From: Glandiceps talaboti | Taxonomy: Eukaryota > Hemichordata > Enteropneusta > Spengelidae | DNA length: 64,000 bases | Direction: 5' to 3' | NCBI RefSeq assembly: GCF_964340395.1 | Contig: NC_135557.1 | Location: 19,544,725 to 19,608,724 of the forward strand | Part shown: positions 1-20,836 of the stretch, piece after piece | How positions within the stretch are numbered: position 1 is the first letter of the stretch | Layout: every line of letters starts with the position of its first letter | Translations under genes and position numbers: made by a program | The notes under the pieces: model-generated | The model's input: the letters and a program-made list of their open reading frames with translations, nothing else | Told to the model about the DNA's origin: nothing | Database searches by the model: none

Positions 1-302
1 TTGCTAGGGATAATTGTGTTCATTTTTCACTTCATCCATTTTTCTACCCAACAGATTATATTTGCAACATGTTGCTATTACTAACGACGTGGGCATTGTT
101 GCATAAATCTTTTAATTTAAAAAAAAAGGTTATTCCCCTGAGAACTCATTGTTGCTTCTTCCAAAAATATCCATATTGTTTGCCTGTTGCTATGGGTGAG
201 GGTGTGCTTGCTAAACTAAAAATGACGATGCGGCCTAATAACCATGTGATTGATTAAACTCCTACTAGCCCTTGAACTCTAAAACAATATCTAACTACTT
301 AC

Positions 303-7921
<7,619 letters not shown>

Positions 7922-9305
7922 TGTAGTTAGTTGTATAACGCCAAGGGCAGTAGTTTCTACACAAGTGTTTACTTGCCTCTATCTGATCATCTGAGATTGT
8001 ATTTTATATAATCCAGCAACTGCGTAAAACTACACAGGAGGTGTACATATCTATAAGATTGCATAATTAGTTAGACCAAACCAAAAATAACAGGTAGAAA
8101 TAACTACAGAATTGTTGGGCGAAACCAAAACTACTATCATTTCCATTATTAAATATCCACAAAGGACTAAATATGTCTTTGATTTTCAATTATCAATTTT
8201 GTGATCAATTATTTCTTCAGAATTTCTGTGGTTTAACTGCAGTGGATAATATTTCATACCTGAACTTGAACGTGAAATTGAATTGTCCAATCAGAGTTAA
8301 CCACTTCATGCCTCGATATGAATGTCAGTTGGTACTCATAAGGACGCCCCCAATCGACCGCATTGGTTAGGCTTTCCTTGGCAAATACAGATGTGTTTGA
8401 GTATATTACGAAGACAGTTTACATTGGGGAATATAGGGTTAACATTTATCATCACGTGTTCATTATATGGCACATTATATAAATATAACTAATAACTAAA
8501 TATGGACGTATGCGCATGCCTATTATAATTTGCCTAACGTGAGGATGTAACACTATATATAATTATAAGACCTGGAGGAGCAAACATCCAAGTGGATGCG
8601 GAGTATAGTAATCATGATAACACGCCAAGTGAACGTTTCTATGGCGACTTATTGTAATCAGATTCTATCTGATTAAATGGTCACAATTTGGGAGAGTCTT
8701 ATAAAAGTGCAAGTTAGAAAATTTACTATAATGTGTCTATGAATTTATCATTTAGCCATATAAAGAAAGACCCAATGTGTTTATCCGTAGCGGTCGTGCA
8801 TATGTTTCGTTCACTGGTTAAAACCTCTAGGTATATACTCTTCCCATGGGATGGTTTATTTTATCACGAGAGATAGTTTCACGTACTACTGAGAGAGAAC
8901 GGGCATTGGGCAGGCTGTGTTGTCCTGGTTTGATTCTAGACGTATAACACGGACTGTGATGAGTCTCAGCCCGTATATGTGCATACATGGAGCGTAAGAA
9001 TATATGAATAAATATCATCGCAATAAGTCACCTCATACCCAGGACAGCTAAACTGATATATTTATAACCAACGATAATAGAGTGGCACCTATCCAGGCAA
9101 AGAGAGGCGGCTGAGAGAGAGATAATTGAGAATTCTGACGTTTTGACAGTAAAACGAATTGAAGGTACGTATTCATCAACTCGTGTATTTTAAGAGTTTC
9201 ATTCAGATTCTGTTGAAACAAATGGGCATGGTAGGAATTAGACGTGATGTCATATACAGTCAAGTGGACATGCAAGGATGGGTTTTATAGAACAAATTAT
9301 TGCAG
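7922..9305. promoter_or_regulatory. Head-to-head interval between the LDL-receptor-type gene and P450 A
   Basis: About 1.4 kb separates the signal-peptide ATG (minus) from P450 A (plus), so it must hold both promoters. Most of it is repeated nearly base for base at about 14690-16065, upstream of P450 B, and its right half again at about 33420-33850. The 65-codon open frame at 8173-8370 is retained in the B copy, but it has no recognisable domain and ordinary neutral-looking differences. I therefore read the interval as duplicated non-coding sequence, with no specific factor site assigned. Confidence 0.5.
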
Positions 9306-9372
9306 TGTCTAAGAGCCAAATATACTTTACTTGTAGATCAGTACAAGCGTGGACGAGGCAGACCAAATCATC

Positions 9373-11651
9373 ATGCTAGATATAGGATTCGTGTCAGCAC
9401 TTTGTCTCTTTCTACTGGCTGCATTGATAATAATATGCGTCAGATACTACACACCACCATGCAAGAACTTTCCTCCAGGACCATGGGGTGTACCTATCAT
9501 TGGTAGCATTGGCTATCATGTTGGACGTTCGGCTCATAAGGATATGACTAACCTGGCTAAGAAATATGGCAATGTGTACAGTATTAAGCTTGGAAATAGT
9601 GTACTTGTCATCCTAAATGGTATCTCTGCAATCAAGGAGGCTATGATAAAGAGTGGGGATGACTTTGCTGATCGTCCAACGCGTTGGTCCATTGAACAAT
9701 TTAATCCAAAGCATGAAGGTAAGCTTAAATTCTTAAAAATGAGAGATTTAAGATGATAACAAATTATGAGTACTCTCATATAATTGATATCAGGTGTTGT
9801 GATTTAATTATGTGTCATTAATTTTACGAAAACTGTCATACTAACATAAATTTGGTATACTTGTGCAGTACTAACTTGTTTATTTTTATTTACTACATTT
9901 CAATATCAGTATGACTACCTTTGAACCTGTGAAGCTTATGAGGCTGTGAAATGTAACGAAAGGCCAGTGGCTTAGTTTCTGCAAATAAACTTTAATTGAA
10001 AAAAAACAACAATACAAACACATTTTGATTGGTATTTTTGTTTACAATGATGATGCATTCAATATTGTTCTTATAATAATACGTTTAAGGGTATCTAAGG
10101 AAAATGATTGTTTTTTTCTCTTCAGGTATTATAAATGGATATCTGACCGATAGTTTTTTACATTGGCGACGAGTTTTACATACTATTCTTAGGGGATTTG
10201 GTTTCGGACAATCTAGTATGGAAACTATGATAACAAAAGAAGTAGATGTGCTGGTATGGGAGCTAAGGGTAAGTATCTGTATATATTATATAAAGCCCTC
10301 CACTGATTCATGAATCATGTATTCATACATACATACATACATACATACACATACATACATACATACATACGTACATATTACATAAATATATACACACATC
10401 ACACACATACATACATACATACATACATACATACATACATACATACATACATACATACATAACATCATATTTACAAACTTGGTACTAATATAATTGTGCT
10501 ACCGTCTTTTCAGAAATTGGAGGGAAACCCTTGTTGTCTTGGTAACCTTCTCCACGTTAGTGTCGCAAACGTTATTGGTAGCATTGCATTCGGAAGACGT
10601 TTTGAATATGATGATGTACAATTCCAAAGCCTTGTCCATTCCTTTTCAAGATGGGTTGAACTAAATTTGAAAATAGCAGACGCAAATTTCTTTCCTCTCT
10701 TGAGACTATTTAAGGGAAAAGTTATTAAGGAACACAATTATCACTTTGAAAAAGTCCAGTCGTTTTGTAAAACAGAGATCGCAGAACACAAGGCTACCCT
10801 GGAGCCAAGCAATATAAGAGACTTCATCGATGCATATCTGGTTGAGGCACAAACTCAAGACAACGAAAGATTCTCAGAAAGTGAGCTGAAACAGGTCCTA
10901 AGTGAACTGTTTATTGCTGGAACAGAAACTACAGCGATGACTCTGAGATGGGCATTACTGTTTATGATACTCTACCCTGATATACAAGAGAAGGTTTTCA
11001 TAGAAATTAATCAGGTAAGGTATTGTCATAAGCAATTGCATGAGCGAACTTTGTGTGTAAGTTTTCTTATTAGTGTAATTTTCACACATCAATTTAATGT
11101 AATGTAATGTAATGTAATGTAATGTAATGTAATATAATGTAATGTAATGTAATGTAATGTAATAAATATTATAACACAACTGATAACATTATGTTTCATA
11201 TTGTTGATATGTACAGGTAGTTGGAGAAAGTCGTCGTCCTAACTGCAATGATGAAATCAATCTTCCATTCACTAAAGCACTATTGCTGGAAATTCAACGA
11301 GTTGCTTCTGTAGTACCCCTTAGTGTACCACATGCAGCTTTGAAGGATGCCACAATTCAGAATTGTACTATACCGAAGGGAACTATTGTTCTGAATAACC
11401 TATGGTGAGTACCCAACTACTGAACAACTTAAACAATGTATCAGGTAGGTACCGCTTATGGAAATGTACTTATTATGTCCACTGAACAATTGTGCTAAGG
11501 GTACATTCCTCACATTATCACTTCATGAAAAATACTTATCGTGGAAAATAATTCACAGCCAGAGTACATGACATGTGTGTAACAGGTCCTGTGTAGACCA
11601 TGTGACATGATATATGGCATACATACATACATACATACATACATACATACA

Positions 11652-11685
<34 letters not shown>

Positions 11686-11726
11686 CAGATAAATGCGCAG
11701 ACAGACGGATAGACAGTCAACCAACC

Positions 11727-11766
<40 letters not shown>

Positions 11767-11803
11767 GGACGGACGGACGGACGGACGGACGGGCGGACGG
11801 ACG

Positions 11804-11895
<92 letters not shown>

Positions 11896-13331
11896 GTCAG
11901 ATAAAGCTATATAATTACTTTCCCTTGCGTAGCATAATACAGGTGATATAGATGATTGTGAGATATTTTTAAAGTATCATATAAATATCTGTCACTCTTA
12001 CACGTAAAACATATATAATAAAGTAGATTACTCCTAAACACTGCCCTCACAGTTTAGTGTTTTTACTTTTGTAAGCAAGCCGTGACCACAACAAAACGTT
12101 TATCTGCACATATTGACACTCAAGTCGCTAATTAATTCATTACCGCAACTAACGATACTGTAAGTCATATCATTGGATTTATTCACAGGTCAGTGCATCA
12201 TGACCCTGTGGCTTGGCCAGAACCTGACAAGTTTGATCCTTACAGATTTTATGATGACGAAAATAATTCTGTGAAGAAACATGAAAGCTTTCTCCCTTTT
12301 GGTGCTGGTAGGTTACATTGATCTCATATTCTTACTGATTTACATGTCGCCAGTAGTTTGATAAGGAATTTTATATATAGCCACACAATGGTACATGTAC
12401 TGTATACATTGTGACCTTATCTTGTTTATTGAAACCTTAAGCTTCAAAGTGACTTAGTCATTTCTGTCTTCTCTAAAAATATTCTCTTAACATGGATTTA
12501 TTCTAATATCTACTTTAAAAATGATCTATTAAACTGAAATGAACTATTAAAAAACTATGAAAATGTTTGATATTATAACACGTTTTTATACAAACATCAG
12601 TGATTGGTTTAGATTGCATCACGTGTCATAGACTATTATCCCATAGTGACTTCAAGTTTCGTACGGAGAGCAATTTAGTTTTTCCATATTCCCTAAGGTA
12701 CTGTTACAGTTACACTGCAGTTCTACAGGTGATTTACTTTGCTGTAGAAGGAACACGTGCCTCGGAATGTAATGTGTTATAATAAAACACTTATTGCTTG
12801 ACTTTATTAAGGCACTAGTAAATGTCATATTACCCCTGATGTAATTATGTAGCAAATATTTATATCACCTCAGCCGTGGCATATAGTTGCTGCATAACAG
12901 TCCTGGGGGTAATAGCCGTCTACTAGTGCCCTCATAGCCAGGCAATAAATGTTTAATAGACAGTTACTTTAATATGCTAATGCAACTAAATATTCCATAG
13001 AAAGACAAACATGGCAATACCTAACTACTTATTGAATGAATGTATTTTTCAGGCAATTACTCTTTTGGGAAATAATTTACCCGAATCAAATTTAATTGAA
13101 ATAATTTGCTTCATTTAACCATATTTATTTCCCATCTCGCTCACAGGTCGTAGGATGTGTATGGGTGAAAAACTGGCAAAACAAGAACTATTCCTCTATT
13201 TCACATCCATGATACACCAATTCAAATTTGCATTACCAACTGGTGTCAAAAGACCAGATACTGAGGGCACTTTAGGACTCACTCTTGTACCCAAACCTTA
13301 TGATCTTGTCATTAATCCAAGGAAATTTTGA
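9373..13331 (+). CDS. CYP2-clan cytochrome P450, copy A
   Basis: Exons 9373-9718, 10126-10268, 10514-11014, 11217-11404, 12189-12307 and 13147-13331 join without frame breaks into 493 residues, a normal P450 length. Residues about 5-23 form the N-terminal membrane anchor, followed by hinge PPGPWG (34-39). The I-helix AGTETT is at 298-303, with E301 the expected acidic residue. Then come ExxR (E355, R358), PYRF (410-413) and heme loop FGAGRRMCMG with ligand Cys437. The enzyme should be an ER monooxygenase reduced by P450 reductase; its substrate is unknown. The start MLDIGF is the Met shared by A-D; an in-frame Met eight codons upstream is not conserved. A conserved acceptor at 9305 suggests a spliced 5' UTR. 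Compared with B and C, about 1 kb upstream of that acceptor is missing. Confidence 0.93.
10322..10462. repeat. (ACAT)n microsatellite in intron 2 of copy A
   Basis: Two ACAT arrays are separated by an ATATTACATAAATATATACACAC stretch. Intron 2 of copies B, C and D carries the same type of array at the same place with different lengths, so the array predates the duplications. The A intron (245 bp) contains stops and is not a multiple of three. Confidence 0.95.
11096..11163. repeat. (TAATG)n pentanucleotide array in intron 3 of copy A
   Basis: About 13 TAATG units lie just before the exon 4 acceptor. Orthologous arrays are at about 20020-20072 (B), 28762-28840 (C) and 41350-41394 (D). Confidence 0.93.
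11618..11897. repeat. (ACAT)n plus (ACAG)n/(ACGG)n compound array in intron 4 of copy A
   Basis: ACAT units, a short unique joint, then ACAG units containing an internal block of ACGG units (about 11766-11810). The same order (ACAT then ACAG) is present in intron 4 of B, C and D. The ACGG block is private to A. Confidence 0.95.
12786..12954. mobile_element. Foldback/MITE-like repeat in intron 5 of copy A
   Basis: The palindromic unit has arms TTATTGCTTGACTTTATT and CATAGCCAGGCAATAAAT and the inner pair GGCACTAGTA/TACTAGTGCC. It is in the same position in B, C and D, so it inserted before those copies separated. Confidence 0.6.
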
Positions 13332-14620
13332 AGACATACGACTTACTAAGAGATACGGCAAAGGGAACCGAGCTTCCAGCTAACTAGGATAGACATAAGC
13401 TTAAATTATTGTTGTGACATGTTAATATAACTGAGATATTGAATGGAGCATCGATTGATAAAGTTTGGCTTAATATTATGAAATATTACTTTTCACCCAA
13501 AAATTTAAACCTCCTGTTTTTGGCATACAGCTGTGTACATCACAACATTATAAATGTATAAATTATAAACCACTAATACAAAAGTAATACTAATTATTAA
13601 AATCGCCTTACACATTTTCATTTGTAGAATTATTAAAATAACGGCAGTAGCAATGATCCTCATCTGGCCAACGTACCACAGAAATAATTCTTTAGATTAG
13701 TTATGGTATTGGTTTTAAAGTGGCCATACGGATGAGGATTGGGTGTATACTTCGTTTCTTTTTTAAATTTTAAAGACTATTTTCTCATGGTTTCCTTCTT
13801 CACAAATTAATGTGAAACAAAACAAGATCCAGCCTGTGTTTGTAACTCAATATATTTCAAAAAGACAAAACTTGTGTAAATGATTTGCTACTCTACTCAT
13901 GCTAAGAAACATTTTACAATATTTATTAATCTTTTTCAATGTCTTTGCAACGTCTCATTGACTTTTCAAGTACGATACCATGATAAAATTGTTTTATAAA
14001 TTTAAAATCCAAAATAAATATTCAACCCTAATTTATATGGCAACTTTAAAAAAATAATAATGATCTATGTATATAATTCATAGTCCAATATAATTATTAC
14101 TAGTCTAACCAAAGAAGTAACTTAAGTAATAACAAAATATTGTCATTATGAATGCGTGAAAAATATTTGCGACTATAAGATTCACTTTTTCTTGTGTTAA
14201 AATTGAAATTGTCAAACTGAAAAAAGGAAGAAGGTAATTGTAAATTGTACTGACTTTTTGACAAAAATATGTTTTGTTCTGTATTGTTTATATTCATAAT
14301 AATCAGATTTGTTTGGAAGTTCAAGTTCAATTTTCTGTTTGTTCTTTCATTATTTTAGGAGATACCTTTGGCTGGGACTTATCACTAGAGATATAACGTT
14401 TAGCATTTGCATATTTTGAATATATATTGGTAACTATGGTTTCATTTTATATTAGTATATAATAGTCATAATAATACGATTAAAAATATGCATCTCACTC
14501 AATAATTGTGAATACATTATATATGCTTACTACCAAGACACATCGAGACAGTTAGTGCTCTTTTTTGTATGATTTGATACATGAATGTATACTTGTATAC
14601 ATGTTTGTTTATGTGCGTGC

Positions 14621-14665
<45 letters not shown>

Positions 14666-14690
14666 CGCGTGTGTAGTAGTTAGTTGTATA
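13332..14690. other. 3' flank of copy A, shared with B, C and D
   Basis: About 1.3 kb after the stop is repeated after B, C and D, down to a (TG)n tract at 14623-14662. It includes a possible poly(A) signal (AATAAA near 14013) and a small inverted repeat at about 13654-13742 (GATCCTCATCTGGCCA against TGGCCATACGGATGAGGAT). No gene seen. Confidence 0.6.
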
Positions 14691-17051
14691 TCGTCAAGGA
14701 CAGTAGTTTCTACACAAGTGTTTGCTTGCCTCTATCTGATCACCTGAGATTGTATTTTATGTAATCCAGCAACTACGTAAAACTGTACACTGCACTGTAG
14801 GTATACACATCTATACGTGTGCATAATTAGTTGGATCAAATTAAAAATAACAGGTAGAAATAACTACAGAATTGTTGGGCGAAACCAAAACTACTATCAT
14901 TTCCATTATTAAATATCCACAGAGGACTAAATATAAGTCTTTGATTTTCAATTATCAATTTTGTGATCAATTATTTCTTCAGAATTTCTGTGTTTTAACT
15001 GCAGCGGATAATATTTCATACATGAACTTGAACGTGAAATTGAATTGTCCAATCAGAGTTAACCACTTCATGCCTCGATATGAATGTCAGTTGGTACTCA
15101 TAAGGACGCCCCCAATCGACCGCATTGGTTAGGCTTTCCTTGGCAAATACAAATGTGTTTGAGTATACTACGAAGACAGTTTACATTGGGGAATATAGGG
15201 TTAACATTTATCATCACGTGTTCATTATATGGCACATATATAAATATAACTAATAACTAAATATGGACGTATGCGCATGCCTATTATAATTTGCCCAACG
15301 TGAGGATGTAACACTATATATAATAATAAGACCTGGAGGAGCGAACATCCAAGCGGATGAGGAGTATAGTAATCATGATAACACGCCAAGTGAACGTTTC
15401 TATGGCGACTTATTGTAATCAGATTCTATCTGATTAGATTGTCAAAATTTGGGAGGGTCTTATAAAAGTGTTAGAAAGGTTGCCACAATGTGTCTTTGAA
15501 TGTATCACTTAGCCATATAAAAATATTCAACGTGTTTATCGATAGCGGTCTTGAACATGTTTCGTTCACTGGTTAAAACCTCTTGGTATACTATTCCCAG
15601 GGGATGGTTTAATTCATCACGAGAGATAGTTACAGGTTCTACTGAGAGAGGACGTGCATTGGGCAGGCTGTGTTGTCCTAGTTTGATTCTAGACGTATAA
15701 CACGGACTGTGATGAGTCTCAGACCATATATGTGCATGCATGGACCATAAAAAAAATATTTATAAATATCATCGCAATAACATGTCACATCATATCCCGG
15801 ACAGCTAAATTAAGATATTTATAACCAACGATAACTGAGTGGCACCTATCCAGGCCAAAGTTTCATCAAACATACTGCGGCTGAGGGAGAGACCATTAAG
15901 AATTCTTACGTTTTGGCAGTAAAACGAATTTAAGGTACGTATTCATCAACTCGTGTATTTTAAGAGTTTCATTCAGATTCTGTTGAAACAAATGGGCATG
16001 GATGGTAGGAATTAGACGTGATGTCATATACAGTCAAGTGGACATGCAAGGATGGGTTTTATAGAACAAAATTTTTACTATGTCATTTTTCTAGAAACAT
16101 TGGGTTAATATGAATCATAAACATGTCAACGCCCTTATAATAGTCACTGTATAGTTATACACTCTGGGTTTGACAAAAGTACGCCCTTCTCCAGTGAAAT
16201 TCAAACACATGACCTCCAGACATGAATTCTAACCACTACGCCACGGGAGTCGGTTAACTATATCCTACAAGTTAAACCTACGGGGAATTGATCGAAGTCG
16301 TAGTGTGGTTGGTAGTTCTATGGTTCGAGTGTCCCTGGATATTTAAGTCACGTGTTACATAAACGACAACCTAATTAGGTCATCTAATGCCACAATCTAC
16401 ATACTGGAAGATAACAAGATTCGTATGTTGCAATGTAAGTATGGTGCAATGTATAAAATCAAATTAATTTTGGGACCGCATCCAAAAATCAGCGCCCCCA
16501 CCACCACTACTTATAGATACATTACACATTTCATTGTCATGTACAATATATAATTATTGATATTTTAACAATTTTGAGGGAATATATTGGGTTTTTTTTG
16601 TCTAATCGAAAACCCTACTTGCAGGTAGTGTAGGTTAAAATTCCGAGTATGACAGCGCAGAATGTTTTATTTAATATGTAATTTAATTATGCTGTGCACA
16701 TTGTATACATGTGATTGCATAATTAACTATGGCGAATACACAATGATTATTTGGGAGAATTTGGCCATGGCAGGTTAATTTCCATAATTTATCACATTCA
16801 CCGATCAGAAGGTATTTGACTTACTCTTGGCAAAATTGCATAATAATGAATATATTTGCATAAATCTGATTACTTATTCCGCATGCTCACGTTAAATGTA
16901 AAGAGGGTGATCCGACGTGAAACAAATATAAGATAATGCATAATTTATCACCAAAGTTATTGAAGTGTCTACGTTACAAACTCACTATAGTGGTCTCCGT
17001 ACATCTGTTATTTATTCGGCAAAGTAATTAATATTGTGACTGTTATTACAG
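14691..17051. promoter_or_regulatory. 5' flank of copy B, a duplicate of the interval upstream of A
   Basis: The block to about 16065 repeats 7926-9299. Its left edge falls a few bases from the signal-peptide ATG of the LDL-receptor-type gene and abuts a (TG)n tract, which marks a duplication breakpoint. The remaining part (16066-17051) includes a tRNA-like repeat (16186-16256). It also includes a block (about 16880-16960) that matches sequence beside the LDL-receptor signal exon at 7766-7816. The acceptor at 17051 suggests a spliced 5' UTR. Confidence 0.55.
16186..16256 (-). mobile_element. tRNA-derived SINE-like fragment
   Basis: On the minus strand the segment contains a box-A-like TGGCGTAGTGGTTAG and, 30 bp on, a box-B-like GTGTTTGAATTTC, spaced as in a tRNA promoter. 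No intact tRNA fold could be drawn. A related copy is at 33978-34048. It could be a degenerate tRNA relic rather than a SINE. Confidence 0.42.
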
Positions 17052-17118
17052 TGTCTAAGAGTCAAATATACTTTACTTGTAGATCAGTACAAGAGTGAAC
17101 TAGGCAGACCAAATCATC

Positions 17119-19374
17119 ATGCTAGATATAGGATTCTTTTCTGCACCCTTTCTCTTTCTACTGGCTGCATTGATAATAATATGCGTCAGATACTACACGC
17201 CACCATGCAAGAACTTTCCTCCAGGACCATGGGGTTTTCCTATCATTGGTAGCATTGGCTATCATGTTGGACATTCAGCTCATAAGGATATGACTACCCT
17301 GGCTAAGAAATATAGCAATGTGTACAGTATTAAGCTTGGAAATAGTGTACTTGTTATCCTAAATGGTATTTCTGCAATCAAGGAGGCTATGATAAAGAGT
17401 GGGGATGACTTTGCTGATCGTCCAACGCGTTGGTCCATTGAACAATTTAATCCAAAGCATGAAGGTAAGCTTAAATTCTTAACCAGATTTGAACTGAATG
17501 CCTTCCGTAAGGAATTTCATGATTTATGCAAGAAATTTAGCTCGATATCTGTGATTCGTCAAGTCCCAATGAAAGTTAGTTGTCGAAAATGTTGTTGAAA
17601 TGCCCGCCATGCCTCCTATTCTCAGCACAGGAAAGCTTGCCATCCTCGACTTTACTCAGCTTTCGTGACCCCCTACATACCCAGGATATGGCATGTGCGT
17701 GTTGAACTTCCTTCTGTCCCACCACGAGTTTACACACACAAATTGTCAAGATTTTGTTGAGTGGCACCCCCTCACTGTACACTAATTACATAGAGGTCAA
17801 TGAATAGGTCTCCATTATTGATACATTGTCGCGAAATTTTCTTCGTAGGCTATATTTTGACCACACACATGATTTGGGTATAAATTATAGATTATTACAC
17901 TTGATAAATATGTGAGAGTGTATTTATATCCTGAGATACAGAGCTAGATAAATGATTATGTACAAGCCTTGCAACAAACAGCGGTAGTTTGTTATCGAGA
18001 GAAATCAGAAAAGAACACGTTAAAAAGGAGACGGTTCGAGGTCAGTTTACTTCCTAAATTTCTAATCGAAAATCTAAAAAGACACGATTTCTCTTTATTC
18101 ATCTGCGGATTAGTGTGTGAAATTTGAAAATGATAAGTCCATATTTGACGAAATTGAAATGATGATAAATATTTCACCTGTTTGTGAACTCCGCGCTCAT
18201 TGTAAACTTATTTTAAGGCCAAGAAAAAAGATGTTTTCTGGGGAGTTTGAATCACTTAAATACCTTGCCTCGGTCTTCTTTTTTCTTGTGTTTTTCCAGC
18301 TAATGCAAAGTGCAGATCAAAGGGAAACACAAAATAAGGTTGGCACGTAAGAAACCCCTGAAAACAGAGTCTTTCTCAGTGTAGAGCTATAAAGTTGGTG
18401 TCAGATTCAGATTCAGGTAGCGTCATATTGAGCATCAGATAGCTAGCCTCAGATCCAAATACACCCGACGGCAGTGAAGCAGAATCCTTCCCTGTAGACT
18501 CAACAGTATTATTTCAGGTTTGAGTCCGTCGGGTGTCTTCGGATCTGAGGCCATCTGACGCTCAATATAACGTTCATAACGCTACCTGAATCTGAATCTG
18601 AATCTGATGCCAACTTTATAAATCGATTAATTACTCAAATTGGTCATTAATATTCATTATATTAATACCAAAACCTAAACAGTTCTTGCCATTACTCTAC
18701 GGAAGATGTCTATGAAATTTCATTTGAATTGTTGCAGCCGTTTTTTTCGGAAATCGTGACACACACACACACACACACACGCACAGACACACACGCACAC
18801 ACACACACACACACAGACTTCATCGCTATATTAAAACCTTCCTTATGGAAGGTAAAAATGAGAGATTTAAGAATTATTCAAAATTATGAGTACTCACATA
18901 TCATTGATATCATGTGTTGTGATTTAAGTATGTGTCATTACTTTTACGAAAACTGTCATACTATACATATATTTGGTATTCTTGTGCAGTACCCTCTTCT
19001 TTATGCTAATTTATTCCCTTTCAATGTCACTATGACTACCATTAACAAACTAAAAACACAATTTTATTCGTAGTTTTGTTTACAATGATGATGCATTCAA
19101 TATTGTTCTTATAATAATACGTTTAAAGGTACCTAAGGAAGATTTTTGTTTTTCAATTCAGGTATTATAAATGGATATCTGACTGATGGCTATTTACACT
19201 GGCGACGAGTTTTACATACAATCCTCAGGCGATTTGGTTTCGGACAATCTAGTATGGAAACTATAATAACAAAAGAAGTAGATATGCTGGTATGGGAGCT
19301 AAGGGTAAGTATAAGTGATCATTACTTAAATCCTTCCACTGAGCCATACATACACACATACATACATACATACA

Positions 19375-19405
<31 letters not shown>

Positions 19406-20768
19406 TTACAAACTTGGTACTAATATAATTGCGCTACCGTCTTTTCAGGAATTGGAGGGAAACCCTTGTTGTCTTGGTAACCTTCTCCACGTTAGTGTCG
19501 CAAATGTTATTGGTAGCATTGCATTCGGAAGACGTTTTGAATATGATGATGTACAATTCCAAAGCCTTGTCCATTCCTTTTCAAGATGGGTTGAACTAAG
19601 TTTGAAAATAGCAGATGCAAATTTCTTTCCTCTGTTGAGACTGTTTAAGGGAAAAGTTATAAAGGAACATAATTATCACTTTGAAAAAGTCCAGTCGTTT
19701 TGTAAAACAGAGATCGCAGAACACAAGGCTACCCTGGAGCCAAGCAATACCAGAGACTTCATCGATGCATATCTGGTTGAGGCACAAACTCAAGACAACG
19801 AAAGATTCTCAGAAAGTGAGCTGAAACAGGCCCTAAGTGAATTGTTTATTGCTGGAACAGAAACTACAGCGACGACTCTGAGATGGGCATTACTGTTTAT
19901 GATACTCTACCCTGATATACAAGAACAGGTTTTCAGAGAAATTAATCAGGTAAGGTATTGTCATAAGCAATTGCATGAGCAATGAACTTTGTGTAATTAG
20001 TGTAATTTTCACACATTAATGTAATGTAATGTAATGTAATGTCATGTAATGTCATGTAATGTGATGTAATAAATATCATAGCACAACGGTAACACTATGT
20101 TTCATCATGTTGATGTGTACAGGTAGTTGGAGAAAGTCGTCGTCCAATATCGAATGATGAAATCAATCTTCCATTCACCAAAGCAGTATTGCTGGAAATT
20201 CAACGGGTTGGTTCTGTGTCACCCCTTGGGATATCACATGCAGCTTTGAAGGATGCCACAATTCAGAATTACACTATACCGAAGGGAACTATTATTGTGA
20301 CTAACTTATGGTGAGTACCCAACTAATGAACTACTTAAACAATGTATCAGGTAGTTACCTCTTATAGAAGTATACTTGTTATTTGTTTGTGCTAGGGATA
20401 TATTCGTCACGTTATTGTCTTGGTGTACTGGCTACTTCATGAAAAAACCACTTCTTGTGAAAAACAAATATAGAGCCAGAAATTCACAGTCAGATTACAT
20501 GATATGTCTGTAACAGGTCCTGTATAGACCCTGTGACATGATATATAGCATACCTACATCCATCCATCCATCCATCCATACACACACACACACACACACA
20601 CACAAAAAAAAAAACAACACACACACATACATACATACATACATACATACATACATACATACATACATACATACATACATACATACATACATACATACAT
20701 ACAAATAAATGCACAGACGAATAGACAGGTAGGCAGACAGCCAGCCAGCCCGCCAGACAGACAGACAA

Positions 20769-20836
<68 letters not shown>

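Larger units (their letters stand above)
17483..18852. mobile_element. 1.37-kb insertion in intron 1 of copy B with TAA direct repeats
   Basis: In A and C the intron reads AAATTCTTAAAAATGAGAG. In B the insertion lies between TAA at 17480-17482 and TAA at 18853-18855, consistent with a 3-bp target duplication. Near both ends is a CCTTCCRTAAGGAA-type motif in inverted orientation, and the right end also holds (CA)n. No transposase frame was recognised. It could be a non-autonomous DNA element; the terminal bases do not form a clean inverted repeat, so the class is uncertain. Confidence 0.65.

Noticed and set aside
8173-8370. 65-codon open frame kept in a duplicate at 14935-15132
   Set aside because: The protein similarity follows from recent DNA duplication of the whole flank. 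The start codon is not shared, and there is no recognisable domain.
9349-9372. Upstream in-frame Met as the start of copy A
   Set aside because: It would add MDEADQII before the membrane anchor; B, C and D do not keep this reading, and the next Met (MLDIGF type) is shared by all.
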